Part shown: piece by piece, positions 19,153-28,951 of the stretch
How the letters are laid out: each line of letters starts with the position of its first letter
How positions within the stretch are numbered: position 1 is the first letter of the stretch
Source of the DNA: Cyanobium sp. Cruz-8D1
GTDB lineage: Bacteria; Cyanobacteriota; Cyanobacteriia; PCC-6307; Cyanobiaceae
Direction of reading: 5' to 3'
DNA: 64,000 bases
Assembly: GCF_024345975.1 (NCBI RefSeq)
Contig: NZ_JAGQCD010000009.1
Location: 1-64,000, forward strand
Translations under genes and position numbers: made by a program
Notes under the pieces: generated by a model
The model's database searches: none
Told to the model about the DNA's origin: nothing
What the model saw: only the letters and a program-made list of their open reading frames with translations

Positions 19153-20460
19153 TCAGTCGGGCCTGTTGCGGGGCGGTTCGCCATCGCCCGCCAGCAGCAG
19201 CCGTTCCCAGCGATCGAAGCGCTGGGCCAGAAGCAAAGCAGCTCCGGCCAGCAGCAGCCCCACGACCAGCGCCTGGGGGGTCTGCCACCAGGCGATCGCC
19301 AGCAGGGCCAGCCAGGGAATCGCCTGCAGCAGCGGCCGCCAGCGGCGCAACCCCCGCCGGGCGCCACGGCAGGCGGCGCAGTGCTCCCCGTGGCTAACCC
19401 AGCGGTCCATCAGCGCCGTCTGGTCGAGGCGGGGTGGCAGGGGCTGGCCGGGGAACGGGTCGCCATTGTGGCCGTTGACCCAGTCGTGCAGGGCCTTGAC
19501 GTAGACGTCGGCGCTGCTGGCCAGGAAGAACGCCCGCTCGGCCCCATCGCTGCGGCCCCGCTGCTCCAGCACCCGCTCCTGCCAGTGCAGGAACACCTGG
19601 TCGTCCTCCAGCACGGTGTGGTTGGCGATGTGCTGCAGCCACAGGGGGCGTAGCCCCAGCAGCAGGGGGGGCAGCTTGGATTCGAACTGAAACGGGAAAC
19701 GGGCGAACAGGCGACATTCGCCACGGCGGATCGGCGTGGCGTAGACCACCGTGAGGATGCGGGCGAAGCCCGGCGCCGTCAGCTCGTGCCACATCAGGCC
19801 GGGGGCAGCGAAGGTGGTGGACTGGCTGCCGAGCGTGCCCTTGCGGGGCCCTTCCTGCCACAGGGCCGTGAAACCCTCCGGACCGGCACTGGTGAGGCAG
19901 GCCACCACCGGGGCAGCGTTCTCCCGCTTGCCCACGGTGCGGTGGTGGGTGAAGGGCACATGGCTCACATCAAGCACGTTCTCCAGCAGGGTGAGGGCAT
20001 CCATGGGCAGATCCCGGAACGTGTCCTGCACGAACCAGCCCGGCTCCTCCAGCACCGGCACCAGGGGCAGGGGCACCGCTGCGGCTGCGGCCGCCTCACC
20101 GACAAACACGAACAGCAGGCCCTGGCCCTCGGCGGTGGCATAGGCCCGGCAGCTGGATCGCACGGCGCTGGGGGTGGCCCCCGCCTCGACCTGGGGGATG
20201 GCGGTGCAGTGGCCATCGCCGGCGAACGTCCAACCGTGGTAAGGGCACTCCAGCTCGCCGGCCCCATTGAGGCGCCCCTGGCTGAGGGGGACCAGGCGGT
20301 GGGGGCAGACATCGGCAAAGGCACGCCAGCTCTGGCCCGCGTGATCCCACCAGAGCACGAGGTCCTGCTCCAGGAGCGTGAAGGCGGTGGGCCTGCTGCG
20401 GTCGAGGTCCCGCAGATAGGCCACCGGATACCAGTGCTGGTGCCAGGCGGTGCTCGTCAT
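19153..20460 (-). CDS. Rieske non-haem iron oxygenase, PaO/Tic55-like
   Basis: The 435-residue protein has a Rieske [2Fe-2S] site, CPHRLVPL then CPYHGWTF some 20 residues later. The mononuclear iron region follows (LENVLDVSHVPFTHHRTV). At the C-terminus come CAACRGARRG and two membrane helices (LLQAIPWLALLAIAWW and LVVGLLLAGAALLLAQRF). This layout matches cyanobacterial and plastid pheophorbide a oxygenase/Tic55/Ptc52-type proteins. The substrate is likely a tetrapyrrole or lipid but is not fixed by sequence. Divergent from the antiporter operon. Confidence 0.9.
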   Translation of the reverse strand: MTSTAWHQHWYPVAYLRDLDRSRPTAFTLLEQDLVLWWDHAGQSWRAFADVCPHRLVPLSQGRLNGAGELECPYHGWTFAGDGHCTAIPQVEAGATPSAVRSSCRAYATAEGQGLLFVFVGEAAAAAAVPLPLVPVLEEPGWFVQDTFRDLPMDALTLLENVLDVSHVPFTHHRTVGKRENAAPVVACLTSAGPEGFTALWQEGPRKGTLGSQSTTFAAPGLMWHELTAPGFARILTVVYATPIRRGECRLFARFPFQFESKLPPLLLGLRPLWLQHIANHTVLEDDQVFLHWQERVLEQRGRSDGAERAFFLASSADVYVKALHDWVNGHNGDPFPGQPLPPRLDQTALMDRWVSHGEHCAACRGARRGLRRWRPLLQAIPWLALLAIAWWQTPQALVVGLLLAGAALLLAQRFDRWERLLLAGDGEPPRNRPD

Positions 20461-20588
20461 GGGTCCGATTCTGCTGGGGGGCTGGCACGGATGCGGGCCC
20501 GTTACAAGACGCCGCCAGGGCCGCTGCCAGCGGCGGCGGCGCTCCTAGGACGTCTTGGAAGACACTCCTGCCACCCCTTCCCAAACCC

Positions 20589-22670
20589 GTGGGCACCTTC
20601 CTGGCCGGCAATCCCCTGGCGATCTTCGCCCTGCTGCTGGTGCTCAGCGTGGTGGTGCCGCCCCTGGTGCGGCCCCTGCGGCTGCCGGACCTGGTGGGAC
20701 TGCTGCTGGCCGGGGTGGCGATCGGTCCCCATGGCCTCGCCTGGCTCGTCTCCAGCAACGAGACGGTGCGGCTGCTTTCGGACGTGGGGGTGATCTATCT
20801 GCTGTTCATCGCCGGGCTGGAGATCGACCTGGGGGAGTTCCAGCGGATCCGGGCCCGTTCCTTCCGCTTTGGCCTGCTCACCTTCACCCTGCCGATGCTG
20901 GCGGGAACGGTGCTGGGATTCGCCTACGGCTACCCAGTCGTCAGCGCTGTTCTGATCGGCTCGATCCTCGCCTCCCACACCCCCCTGGGGTACCCGATCG
21001 TGCGCAGCTTCGGCGCCATGCGGGAGGAGTGCGTCACGGTGGCGATCGGCGGCACGATCTTCACCGACATCGCCGCCCTGGTGCTGCTGGCCCTCTGCGT
21101 CAGCCTGGGGCAGGGCCAGCTGAGCGCACCGGGGGTGGTCACCCTGCTGCTCAAGGTGGCCCTCTACGCCGCCGCTGTGATGCTGCTGATCCGGCAGCTG
21201 GGCCGCGGCCTGATCCGCCGCAGCGTTGATGGCGACAGCCGGTTGTTCGTGGCGGTGCTGCTGGCCCTGTTCCTGGCGGCGGTGGGGGCGGAGCTGGCCG
21301 GCGTGGAGAAGATCGTCGGCGCCTTCCTGGCCGGCTTGGCCGTGAACGGGGTGTTGCCGGAGGGCCGGGTCAAGGAGCAGGTGGTGGTCGTGGGGGCGAG
21401 CCTGTTCATCCCGCTGTTCTTCATCGACCTCGGTCTGCTGCTTGACGTGCCGGTGTTCCTCAGCACAATGACGGGCTCGGTTTTCGCCATCGCCCTGATC
21501 CTGACGCTGATCACCAGCAAGGGGTTGGCCTCCTGGTGGTCGGGTCTGCTCTACCGCTACGACGGGCCCCAGATGCTGACCCTGTGGTCGCTCTCGCTCC
21601 CCCAGGTGGCGGCCACCCTGGCGGCCACCTATGTGGGCTTCCGCCAGGGCTTGCTGGATGAGCGGATGCTCAACAGCGTCCTGGCCCTGATGGTGGTGAC
21701 CGCCACCCTGGGGCCGATCCTCACCTCGGTGGCGATGACCCGCATGGCCAACCGCCGGTCGCGGGACCTCAGCCTGCAGGAGAGTGGTCAGCTGGCCCTG
21801 GTGCGACGGGCCCTGCGGGTGCTGGTGCCGATCAGCGAGGCCCGCAGCGAGGAACCCCTGCTCGTGCTGGCCGGGCGGCTGATCGACGGGGACGCAGGCC
21901 GCCAAGGCACGGTGCTGCCCCTCTCGGTGGTGTCGCCGCGCCAGGCCGAAGCCGGCCGCGGCGCCCAGGCGGTGGTGCACCGGGCCCTGGCCGAGGGGCG
22001 CCAGCTGCTGGAGCGTGCTGATGCCTTCACCGCGGCGGCGGGGGTGCCCAGCCGCTCGCTGCTGCGGGTCGACAACGACATCCCCGGCGGCATCGCCCGC
22101 ACCGCCCTTGAACAGGGGGCCGATCTGGTCCTCGTGGGCGTGGCGGCAGCACCGCGCCTTGGGCGCTGGCTGTTCGGGGATCTGGTGGCCGCCATCTGCC
22201 GTCAGGCCCACTGCCCGGTGGTGATGGCCCGGCTGCGGGACGACCCGGCCAGCTTCCGCCGGCTGCTCGTCCCCGTGAAGGACCTCTCCGCCGGCGCCCT
22301 GGAGCAGTACCAGCTGGCGGAGCGGCTGCTCAGCGCCTGCCCCCCCGGGGAGGGTGCCGCCATCACCCTGCTGCACATCCACGAGCCCTGGCTGCCCCAG
22401 GCGGAACGCCTGCAGCTGGCCCGCCAGCTGCAGGCGTGGGTTCCCTCCCCCTCCAGGGGCGGTGGGGGCGTGCCGGTCACGGTGGAGCTTCTGGCCCACC
22501 AGAACGTGGCCGAGGCGATCGAGCGCAGCAGCGAAAGCCACGATCTTGTGATCCTGCGCTCCCTGCGGCGCCTAGTGGAGGGTCTGCCGATTCCCGCCAG
22601 TGACCAGGCCACCAGCCTGCTGCGGCGCCTGCGCTGCTCGGCCCTGGTGATCAGTGATCCACTCCACTGA
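20589..22670 (+). CDS. CPA2 cation/proton antiporter with two C-terminal USP domains
   Basis: From the GTG at 20589 the protein has 693 residues. About residues 1-380 are a polytopic KefB/NapA-type exchanger (LPDLVGLLLAGVAIGPHG, FIAGLEIDLGEFQRIRAR, GAFLAGLAVNGVLPEGRVKE). The remaining ~300 residues carry two universal-stress-protein-like folds (LVPISEARSEEPLLVLAGRL; DLVLVGVAAAPRLGRWLFG, LLVPVKDLSAGALEQYQL). Such USP tails probably gate the exchanger by nucleotide binding. It heads an operon with a free USP and an acyl-CoA synthetase/acetyltransferase. Confidence 0.92.
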   Translation: MGTFLAGNPLAIFALLLVLSVVVPPLVRPLRLPDLVGLLLAGVAIGPHGLAWLVSSNETVRLLSDVGVIYLLFIAGLEIDLGEFQRIRARSFRFGLLTFTLPMLAGTVLGFAYGYPVVSAVLIGSILASHTPLGYPIVRSFGAMREECVTVAIGGTIFTDIAALVLLALCVSLGQGQLSAPGVVTLLLKVALYAAAVMLLIRQLGRGLIRRSVDGDSRLFVAVLLALFLAAVGAELAGVEKIVGAFLAGLAVNGVLPEGRVKEQVVVVGASLFIPLFFIDLGLLLDVPVFLSTMTGSVFAIALILTLITSKGLASWWSGLLYRYDGPQMLTLWSLSLPQVAATLAATYVGFRQGLLDERMLNSVLALMVVTATLGPILTSVAMTRMANRRSRDLSLQESGQLALVRRALRVLVPISEARSEEPLLVLAGRLIDGDAGRQGTVLPLSVVSPRQAEAGRGAQAVVHRALAEGRQLLERADAFTAAAGVPSRSLLRVDNDIPGGIARTALEQGADLVLVGVAAAPRLGRWLFGDLVAAICRQAHCPVVMARLRDDPASFRRLLVPVKDLSAGALEQYQLAERLLSACPPGEGAAITLLHIHEPWLPQAERLQLARQLQAWVPSPSRGGGGVPVTVELLAHQNVAEAIERSSESHDLVILRSLRRLVEGLPIPASDQATSLLRRLRCSALVISDPLH

Positions 22671-22724
22671 TCCACTGCGCTGATCCAGGGCCTTGACTAG
22701 ACAGAGGGGAGACCCGCAGCTCCC

Positions 22725-23171
22725 ATGTCCTACAGCCATCTTCTGGTGCCCAGCGACGGCTCCGAGCTCTCACTGGCGGCTGTGCGCCACGCCGTGGCCC
22801 TGGCAGCCGCCCTCGGGGCCCAGATCACGTTCTTCCATGCCCAGGCCAGTGTGCCGGTGCAGGTGGTGGGACTCGGCGAGATGCTCGACGCCACCACCAT
22901 GGAGGCCCTGATGAACGCCAGCCGCAAGGATGGGGATCGGATCCTGGAGGAGTCGCTGGTGCTGGCGAAGCAGGCCGGCGTCAACGCCACGGCCGAGCGT
23001 GTGCTGAGCGACCTGCCCCACCAGGCCATCGTCGAGGCCGCCACCCGGCTGGGGTGTGACCTGATCCTGATGGCCTCCCACGGCCGCCGCGGCCTGGTGG
23101 GCATGCTGATCGGCAGCGAAACCCAGCGGGTGCTGGTCCAGTCCCCCTGTCCGGTCCTGGTGATTCGATGA
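22725..23171 (+). CDS. Universal stress protein
   Basis: This 148-residue UspA-family protein opens [19 protein letters not shown] and ends with the ATP-binding [19 protein letters not shown] preceded by [17 protein letters not shown]. The G-2x-G-9x-G(S/T) nucleotide motif therefore looks intact. A GGGGAGA ribosome-binding site lies upstream of the ATG at 22725. It sits 54 bases after the antiporter and overlaps the next gene by 4 bases (ATGA). Confidence 0.95.
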   Translation: MSYSHLLVPSDGSELSLAAVRHAVALAAALGAQITFFHAQASVPVQVVGLGEMLDATTMEALMNASRKDGDRILEESLVLAKQAGVNATAERVLSDLPHQAIVEAATRLGCDLILMASHGRRGLVGMLIGSETQRVLVQSPCPVLVIR

Positions 23172-25993
23172 CGGCGTACCCCTCCGGCGGGGGCGGTACC
23201 GCCACGGATCGGGCCTACGACATCCTGCGCTCCCAGCACCAGCCGCTGGCGGCCCTGTTCTCCCCCCGCAGCGTGGCCGTGATCGGGGCCTCCGACCGGC
23301 CGGGCAGCGTCGGGCACGGGGTGCTCTGGAACCTGATCAGCCATCCCTTCGGGGGCACCGTCTACCCCGTCAACCCCAAACGCCGCAGTGTGCTGGGAAT
23401 CCGCGCCCACGCCTCGGTGGCAGAGGTGCCCGAGCCCGTGGACCTGGCCGTGATCGCCACCCCCGCCGCCACGGTGCCGGCACTGATCGAGGCGTGCGCA
23501 GCGGCCGGGGTGAAGGGCGTGATCGTGCTGTCAGCAGGCTTCCGGGAGATCGGCGCCGCCGGCATCGCCCTCGAGGCCCGCATCCGCGATGGCCTGCGCC
23601 GCACCGGCATGCGGCTGGTGGGCCCCAATTGCCTGGGGCTGATGAATCCCCGCACCGGCCTCAACGCCACCTTCGCCGGCGCCATGGCCCGCCCCGGCCA
23701 TGTGGGCTTCCTGAGCCAGTCGGGGGCGATCTGCACCGCCGTCCTCGACTGGAGCCTGCAGGAGAACGTGGGCTTCAGCGCCTTCGTCTCGATGGGCTCG
23801 ATGCTGGATGTCGACTGGGGGGATCTGATCACCTACCTGGGGGACGACCCGGAGACCCACAGCATCGTCATCTACATGGAATCGATCGGGGATCCCCGCT
23901 CGTTCCTCTCGGCGGCGCGGGAGGTGGCCCTCACCAAGCCGATCGTGGTGATCAAGGCCGGCCGCACGGCCGAGGCGGCCCAGGCGGCGGCCTCCCACAC
24001 CGGGGCCCTGGCCGGCAGTGACGCCGTCCTGGATGCCGCCTTCCGGCGCTGTGGCGTGCTGCGGGTGGACAGCATCGTCGACCTCTTCAACCTGGCCGAG
24101 GTGCTGGCCAAGCAACGCCGCCGGCCCCTGGGGCCGCGGCTGACGATCCTCACCAACGCCGGAGGGCCGGGCGTGATCGCCACCGATGCCCTGGTGCGCC
24201 ACGGCGGCCAGCTGGCCACCCTCCCGGCGGCCACCCTGGCGGACCTCGAGGCCGTGCTGCCGCAGCACTGGAGTCGGGCCAACCCCATCGACATCCTGGG
24301 GGACGCGGATCCGGACCGCTACGAGCGGGCCATCCGCCTGGCCCTTGCCAACCCCGACAGTGACGGGCTGTTGGTGGTGCTCACCCCCCAGGCCATGACC
24401 GACCCCACCAGCACCGCCGAACGGCTGGTGGCCCTGGCGGCGACCACCACCAAGCCGCTGCTGGCCAGCTGGATGGGCGGCCAGGACGTGGAGGATGGGG
24501 AACGCCTGCTGAATGCCGCCGGCATCGCCACCAACCGCTACCCGGATGCGGCGGTGCAGTTGTTCGATGTCCTGTGGCGCTACAGCGACAACCTGCGCGC
24601 CCTCTACGAAACCCCGGCCCTGGTGCCCGAGACCGAAGCGACCGGAGCCGGCGAGCCCCACGCCGATCGCCAACGGGTGGAAGCGCTGCTGGAAGGGGTG
24701 CTGGCCCAGGGACGCACCCTGCTGAACGAATGGGAAGCCAAACAGGTGCTGGAGGCCTATGGCATTCCCACGGTCCCCACCCACATGGCCACCAGTGCCG
24801 AGGCGGCGGCGGCGGCGGCCGACGCCATGGGCTACCCGGTGGTGATCAAGCTGCTCTCCGCCGAGCTCACCCACAAGAGCGACGTCGGTGGCGTGCAACT
24901 GAACCTGCGCGACGGCGCCGGGGTGGCCCAGGCCTTCGACGCCATGCAGGAGTCCATCGTGGCGCTGCATGGGGAGAGCGCCTTCGGCGGGGTGACCGTG
25001 CAGCCGATGCTGGAGCTGACGGGGGCCTACGAGCTGATCGTCGGCAGCAGCATCGACCCCCAGTTCGGCCCGGTGATCCTGTTCGGCACCGGGGGCCTGC
25101 TGGTGGAGGTGTTCCGCGACAGCGCCGTGGCCCTGCCGCCGCTTAACACCACCCTGGCCCGGCGGCTGATGGAGCGCACCCGCATCTATGCGGCACTGCA
25201 GGGGGTGCGTGGCCGGCCACCGGTGGATCTGGCGGCACTCGAGCGACTGCTGGTGCGTCTCAGCCGGCTGGTGCTGGAGCACCCGGCCATCCTCGAACTG
25301 GACATCAACCCCCTAAGGGTGGCACCTGGGATCGGCAAGGGATCCATGGTGGCCCTGGATGCCCGGGTGCTGCTGCAGCCATCCTCCGGGGCCACCTGCT
25401 TCACCCCCAGGCCTGCGATCCGGCCCTATCCGAGCGAGTACGTGCGCCCCTGGCACCTGCCCGACGGATCACCGGTGACGCTGCGGCCGATCCGGCCGGA
25501 GGACGAACCCCTGCTGGTGGCCTTCCACCGCACCCTCTCGGAGCAGAGCGTCTACTTCCGCTATTTCCATCTGATGACCCTGGGCCACCGCATCGCCCAC
25601 GAACGGCTGACTCGGATCTGCTTCACCGACTACGACAGGGAGATGGCCCTGGTGGTGGAACGCCCGGGGCTGAACGGCGCCGCGGCTGAGGTGCTGGGGG
25701 TGGGCCGGCTCAGCCGGATCCACGACGACAACGCCGCCGAATTCGCCATGCTGATCGCCGATCCCTGGCAACGGCAGGGGTTGGGCACCGCCTTGCTGGG
25801 ACTGCTGATCGCGATTGGGCGCGCCGAGGGGCTTGAGCGCATCTGCGCCGAGATCCTGCACGAGAACAGGGGCATGCAGCACGTCTGCCAGAAGCTGGGC
25901 TTCCGGCTCAGGCCCACGGCCGAGTGCGTGCGTGCTGAGATCAGCCTGCTTGATCCTGCAGCTGCCAGGCCCGCAGCAGATCCACCTGGGTGA
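23168..25993 (+). CDS. NDP-forming acyl-CoA synthetase fused to a GNAT acetyltransferase (Pat-like)
   Basis: The 941-residue protein has a CoA-binding domain ([20 protein letters not shown]), a succinyl-CoA-ligase-like part with the candidate phosphorylated His in [13 protein letters not shown], and an ATP-grasp region (about residues 500-720, [19 protein letters not shown]). From about residue 765 comes a GNAT domain ([32 protein letters not shown]). The arrangement matches PatZ/Pka-type protein lysine acetyltransferases, which control acetyl-CoA synthetase. Because the His is retained, ADP-forming acetyl-CoA synthetase activity is also possible. It is coupled by ATGA overlap to the USP gene. 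Confidence 0.93.
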   Translation: MTAYPSGGGGTATDRAYDILRSQHQPLAALFSPRSVAVIGASDRPGSVGHGVLWNLISHPFGGTVYPVNPKRRSVLGIRAHASVAEVPEPVDLAVIATPAATVPALIEACAAAGVKGVIVLSAGFREIGAAGIALEARIRDGLRRTGMRLVGPNCLGLMNPRTGLNATFAGAMARPGHVGFLSQSGAICTAVLDWSLQENVGFSAFVSMGSMLDVDWGDLITYLGDDPETHSIVIYMESIGDPRSFLSAAREVALTKPIVVIKAGRTAEAAQAAASHTGALAGSDAVLDAAFRRCGVLRVDSIVDLFNLAEVLAKQRRRPLGPRLTILTNAGGPGVIATDALVRHGGQLATLPAATLADLEAVLPQHWSRANPIDILGDADPDRYERAIRLALANPDSDGLLVVLTPQAMTDPTSTAERLVALAATTTKPLLASWMGGQDVEDGERLLNAAGIATNRYPDAAVQLFDVLWRYSDNLRALYETPALVPETEATGAGEPHADRQRVEALLEGVLAQGRTLLNEWEAKQVLEAYGIPTVPTHMATSAEAAAAAADAMGYPVVIKLLSAELTHKSDVGGVQLNLRDGAGVAQAFDAMQESIVALHGESAFGGVTVQPMLELTGAYELIVGSSIDPQFGPVILFGTGGLLVEVFRDSAVALPPLNTTLARRLMERTRIYAALQGVRGRPPVDLAALERLLVRLSRLVLEHPAILELDINPLRVAPGIGKGSMVALDARVLLQPSSGATCFTPRPAIRPYPSEYVRPWHLPDGSPVTLRPIRPEDEPLLVAFHRTLSEQSVYFRYFHLMTLGHRIAHERLTRICFTDYDREMALVVERPGLNGAAAEVLGVGRLSRIHDDNAAEFAMLIADPWQRQGLGTALLGLLIAIGRAEGLERICAEILHENRGMQHVCQKLGFRLRPTAECVRAEISLLDPAAARPAADPPG

Positions 25994-26120
25994 CGCGGAA
26001 GCCCAGCCGGCGGGCGGCCAGCACCAGTTCCGCTCTGGAGCGGCAATGGCGCAGGCTGCGGCAGATCACCTGGTCCGCTTCAGCCTCATCAACAAGGCGC
26101 TCCAGTTCACTCCAGCTCAT
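25941..26120 (-). CDS. Nif11-domain small protein
   Basis: The ATG at 26120 starts a 59-residue protein, [16 protein letters not shown], followed by [20 protein letters not shown] and [14 protein letters not shown]. This is the Nif11 helical domain, here without a double-Gly leader or core peptide, so it is unlikely to be a RiPP precursor. Its 3' end overlaps the 3' end of the acetyltransferase gene by 53 bases on the opposite strand. Confidence 0.8.
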   Translation of the reverse strand: MSWSELERLVDEAEADQVICRSLRHCRSRAELVLAARRLGFRVTQVDLLRAWQLQDQAG

Positions 26121-26324
26121 CGGGTCCTCCCACCCTCTTCTCCACGCTGCCAAGGGCAGGGCGTTCTGACCAGGGGCCGACAACAAGCGATGCAGAGGGC
26201 GGGGCTCCAGGCGAGTCGCATCTTGTCGGACATCGCCGGGGACCCGTTCATGGATCGGTCACATGACTTCGCTTGATTGATGTCATCCCCACCTCAGGGG
26301 TCGCTCCTCACAACGCGAACCACC

Positions 26325-26777
26325 ATGAACACCATCCTTCGTCAGGGTTCCCGCCGCCTCGCGGGCCTGCTGGGCACCACCGGCGCCCTGGCCCTGCTCG
26401 CCACCCCGCTGGAGGCCTTGGCCGGTCCCTGGGGCCAGGCCGGCGTTCCCCGCCAGGTCGACAGCCGCCGTGTTCCCTACCCCGTGCCCACCCTGCCCAG
26501 CCCCTCCTCCTATGGGGATGGCTACGGCGGCGGCTACCGGGCCGACTACGACCTCGACCGCTACCGGGCCAACCTGCCGGTGGCCCCCGACTTCGTCCAG
26601 GCCCAGACGGCCCAGCGCTGCAACGTGGGCCGGCTGGTGGGCGGCATCATCGGCGGCGGCCTGGGCTACGCCGCCTCCCGCCAGGACGGCCGCACCTGGG
26701 CCGTGCCGCTCGGGGCCCTGCTGGGCCAGCAGATGGGTTGCAGCATCGGCGCCCAGCGTGCTCCCCTGCCCTGGTGA
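26325..26777 (+). CDS. Secreted glycine-zipper protein
   Basis: From the ATG at 26325, residues 1-33 form a signal peptide (GLLGTTGALALLATPLEALA, then G). A Tyr/Gly-rich middle (YGDGYGGGYRADYDLDRYRA) and a glycine-zipper segment (VGRLVGGIIGGGLGYAASRQ, then GALLGQQMGCSIG) follow. Glycine-zipper proteins insert into or associate with the outer membrane. The function is unknown. It converges with the secreted pair at 26787. Confidence 0.75.
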   Translation: MNTILRQGSRRLAGLLGTTGALALLATPLEALAGPWGQAGVPRQVDSRRVPYPVPTLPSPSSYGDGYGGGYRADYDLDRYRANLPVAPDFVQAQTAQRCNVGRLVGGIIGGGLGYAASRQDGRTWAVPLGALLGQQMGCSIGAQRAPLPW

Positions 26778-26786
26778 ACCCCCGGC

Positions 26787-27791
26787 TCAGGAAGCGGTCC
26801 CGAAGGCCACCTGACAGGCGGCATTGAGGAGCTCCGCTTCCTGGGCGCTGCCAGGCGGCTGGCTGTTCAACAATCCCGACTGACAGTCGGCCGAGAGTTG
26901 ATACACGCTGCCGTTGGCACTGACATCAAAGGCCACCGTGGCGGTGCCGGTCGGCTGAACGGTGCCGAACAGCAGCTGGTACTGGGTGTTGGGCACCACG
27001 ATCACCGTCTGGCTGCTGGCCACCGCCGCATCCACCGCACTGTTGATGATCGCGGCCGTTGCCAGGGCGCCCACCCCCCAGGCGGCGGCGCTGGCCCCCC
27101 ACCATCCCCAGGACGGGGTGGCCCAGCCGCCGTACCAGCCGTGGTTCCAAGGCCTGGCGACGCCCCAGCCCGGACGGGCCCAGCCCGGCCTGACACCGAA
27201 GGCATTGACGTTGGCGGTCCGGTTCCAGTTGCGGTTGACGTTGACGTTCCGCGTGAGATTGGCGTTGACGTTTCGATTGAGACTGGCGTTGCGGTTGATG
27301 GTTCCGGCCCCGCCGACCCCACCGGGACGGTTCAGTCCTGGGGTTCCCACCCCACCAGGACGGTTGAATCCGGGTGTTCCAACGCCGCCGGTACGGTTGG
27401 CGCCGATGGAGCCAGCCCCGCCGGGTCGGGCAACGGGTCGCGCCATGGAGGGACGACCCATCCCACCGACGGCACCGCCGCTCCAGCCACCACTGGGCCT
27501 CGCCGCGCCACGGTTGAGGCCTCCGGCACCACCGGATCCCTGGAAACCACTGTGGGCCCTGGCGCCACCACCGGCCCGCGCCCCGCCACCAGCAGCCCTG
27601 CCGGCGCCGCCGCTTCGACCAGCACCACCGGCTCTGGCACCGCCACCACCGCCTCCCCGTCCACCACCGCCGCCGCGAGCGATCAGCTGCGGGGTGAGCG
27701 AGGAAGAAGACGTCTCCAGGGCCAGGGCAGCCCCGACCGGGGAGGCGATCACACCGGCCATCAACAGAGCGATTCCAGGGAATGTTTTCAT
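26787..27791 (-). CDS. Secreted Gly/Arg-rich protein with NRPGGVGTPG repeats
   Basis: The ATG at 27791 starts a 334-residue protein with a signal peptide (MKTFPGIALLMAGVIASPVG). A long Gly/Ala/Arg-rich segment follows, then NRPGGVGTPG-type repeats (DNA around 27310-27400) and an Asn/Arg segment (NRNVNVNRNWNRTANVN). Next comes a Trp/Gly-rich stretch and a C-terminal globular part with a VDAAVASSQTVIVVPNTQYQ strand. The composition suggests a surface or cell-wall protein. Its start overlaps the upstream gene by ATGA. No family is assigned. Confidence 0.7.
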   Translation of the reverse strand: MKTFPGIALLMAGVIASPVGAALALETSSSSLTPQLIARGGGGGRGGGGGGARAGGAGRSGGAGRAAGGGARAGGGARAHSGFQGSGGAGGLNRGAARPSGGWSGGAVGGMGRPSMARPVARPGGAGSIGANRTGGVGTPGFNRPGGVGTPGLNRPGGVGGAGTINRNASLNRNVNANLTRNVNVNRNWNRTANVNAFGVRPGWARPGWGVARPWNHGWYGGWATPSWGWWGASAAAWGVGALATAAIINSAVDAAVASSQTVIVVPNTQYQLLFGTVQPTGTATVAFDVSANGSVYQLSADCQSGLLNSQPPGSAQEAELLNAACQVAFGTAS

Positions 27792-28354
27792 TTCAGGAGC
27801 AGCGCGCAGGCGTCGTCGTAGCAACTGGCATCCACCCGGCCGTCCTGGCCGAAATGGACCATCACCAGATCGCGCCCCTGAAGGCGGGTATTGGAGCGAT
27901 CCTCCCTGACGCTGTTGAGATAGTTGGGGTTGACCACACACAGGTCCTTGCCGTTGAAGCAGACCGTGTTGGTGGAGAAGCGGGCCGAGGCACCGCGCAG
28001 GGGCTGCCAGTTCCTGGTGTCGTGGGCCCAGATCGCCATCGTCACCGGTTCGGCGGTGATGCGGACCGTTTCGACGCTGTTGCCGATGCGGTGGCGATAG
28101 AGGGTGGCCGCGCCCGTATCCACAGCTTCCACGCTGCAGGGCACAGGAGCCGCGCCCTGCAAGGCGCACTGGGTGGAAAGGCGATAGATCACCCTGGCGT
28201 TGGGATCCTGCTGGGCCGCGCTCGCCTCCGCAGGGGCCAGCAGAGGGCTAACGATCAGGGCAGCCAGCAGGCCTCCCCCCAGGGAAATCAGGCGCTGAGG
28301 CCATCGGCCTGTGGTGTGTCCACTGGGGAGCAGGGGATTCCGGCGCAGGAGCAT
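27788..28354 (-). CDS. Secreted hypothetical protein
   Basis: From the ATG at 28354 the frame encodes about 188 residues. An N-terminal signal-like segment (LISLGGGLLAALIVSPLLAP) is followed by a soluble domain with five Cys (CALQGAAPVPCSVEAV, TVCFNGKDLCVVNPNY, ASCYDDACALLLK). Paired cysteines suggest disulphides in the periplasm. Translation is coupled to the next gene, a glycine-rich secreted protein, suggesting joint export and assembly. The start could be upstream (ATG at 28414). Function unknown. Confidence 0.65.
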   Translation of the reverse strand: MLLRRNPLLPSGHTTGRWPQRLISLGGGLLAALIVSPLLAPAEASAAQQDPNARVIYRLSTQCALQGAAPVPCSVEAVDTGAATLYRHRIGNSVETVRITAEPVTMAIWAHDTRNWQPLRGASARFSTNTVCFNGKDLCVVNPNYLNSVREDRSNTRLQGRDLVMVHFGQDGRVDASCYDDACALLLK

Positions 28355-28573
28355 GGGACGACAGGGCAGCGGGGGCCACCGAGGGGTAGGTAGCAATGAA
28401 AACATCGTGGCCATGACCCAGCTGCGCTGGCAACATCCGGATAGTGCAAGTTTTCTGCTCCGTCCCACGGCGGCGCCGGCCTGGAGGGCAGCGATGGCCT
28501 CCACCGACAGGGTTCCCGCGTGCTCCCCAGGAGGGGCCTGGTTAGATTGCAGATCGCTACAAACACATCATCG

Positions 28574-28948
28574 ATGGCCGTTCTCAACCGCTGCGCCATC
28601 GCGGTGGCGCCCCGGCAGCCGATGGTGGACTGGACCCGGCCCTTCTGGACCCGCGAGGACATGGAAGGACTAGGAGAAGACCACAGCCTCTATCTGATCC
28701 CCACCTACGACAGCGACGTGGAAGCCCAGGACCGGCTGCTGGACAGCTATGGCCAGATTTTCGCTTCCGAACTCGAACTCTGGTGCCGCGACCGCAGCCG
28801 TTGGCCCCACCCCCGCAGCCTTGAACTGTTCGAGGCCTGGTTCTCGGTCCGCTTCTACCCCCTCGTCGAGGACCTGGACGGCGAGCCGCTGCACACGTAC
28901 GTCATTGATGACGACTTGCAGGACGCCCTGCGCGAGGCCCTGGGCTGA
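28574..28948 (+). CDS. Conserved small protein paired with a transglutaminase
   Basis: The ATG at 28574 starts a 124-residue protein (MAVLNRCAIAVAPRQPMVDW, then TRPFWTRED). It has an acidic SLYLIPTYDSDVEAQDRLL segment and a C-terminal SLELFEAWFSVRFYPLVEDL. It belongs to a conserved small family I recognise only as a hypothetical protein of bacteria. It ends 3 bases before the transglutaminase gene, so the two are probably one transcript and work together. The function is unknown. Confidence 0.75.
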   Translation: MAVLNRCAIAVAPRQPMVDWTRPFWTREDMEGLGEDHSLYLIPTYDSDVEAQDRLLDSYGQIFASELELWCRDRSRWPHPRSLELFEAWFSVRFYPLVEDLDGEPLHTYVIDDDLQDALREALG

Positions 28949-28951
28949 ATC

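Noticed and set aside
20502-22541. 679-codon open frame opposite the antiporter
   Set aside because: It is His/Gln-rich with no domains, a GC-bias shadow of the antiporter gene.
27310-27400. Repeat tract resembling a CRISPR array
   Set aside because: The repeats are in-frame coding for NRPGGVGTPG; there are no uniform repeats and spacers and no cas genes.
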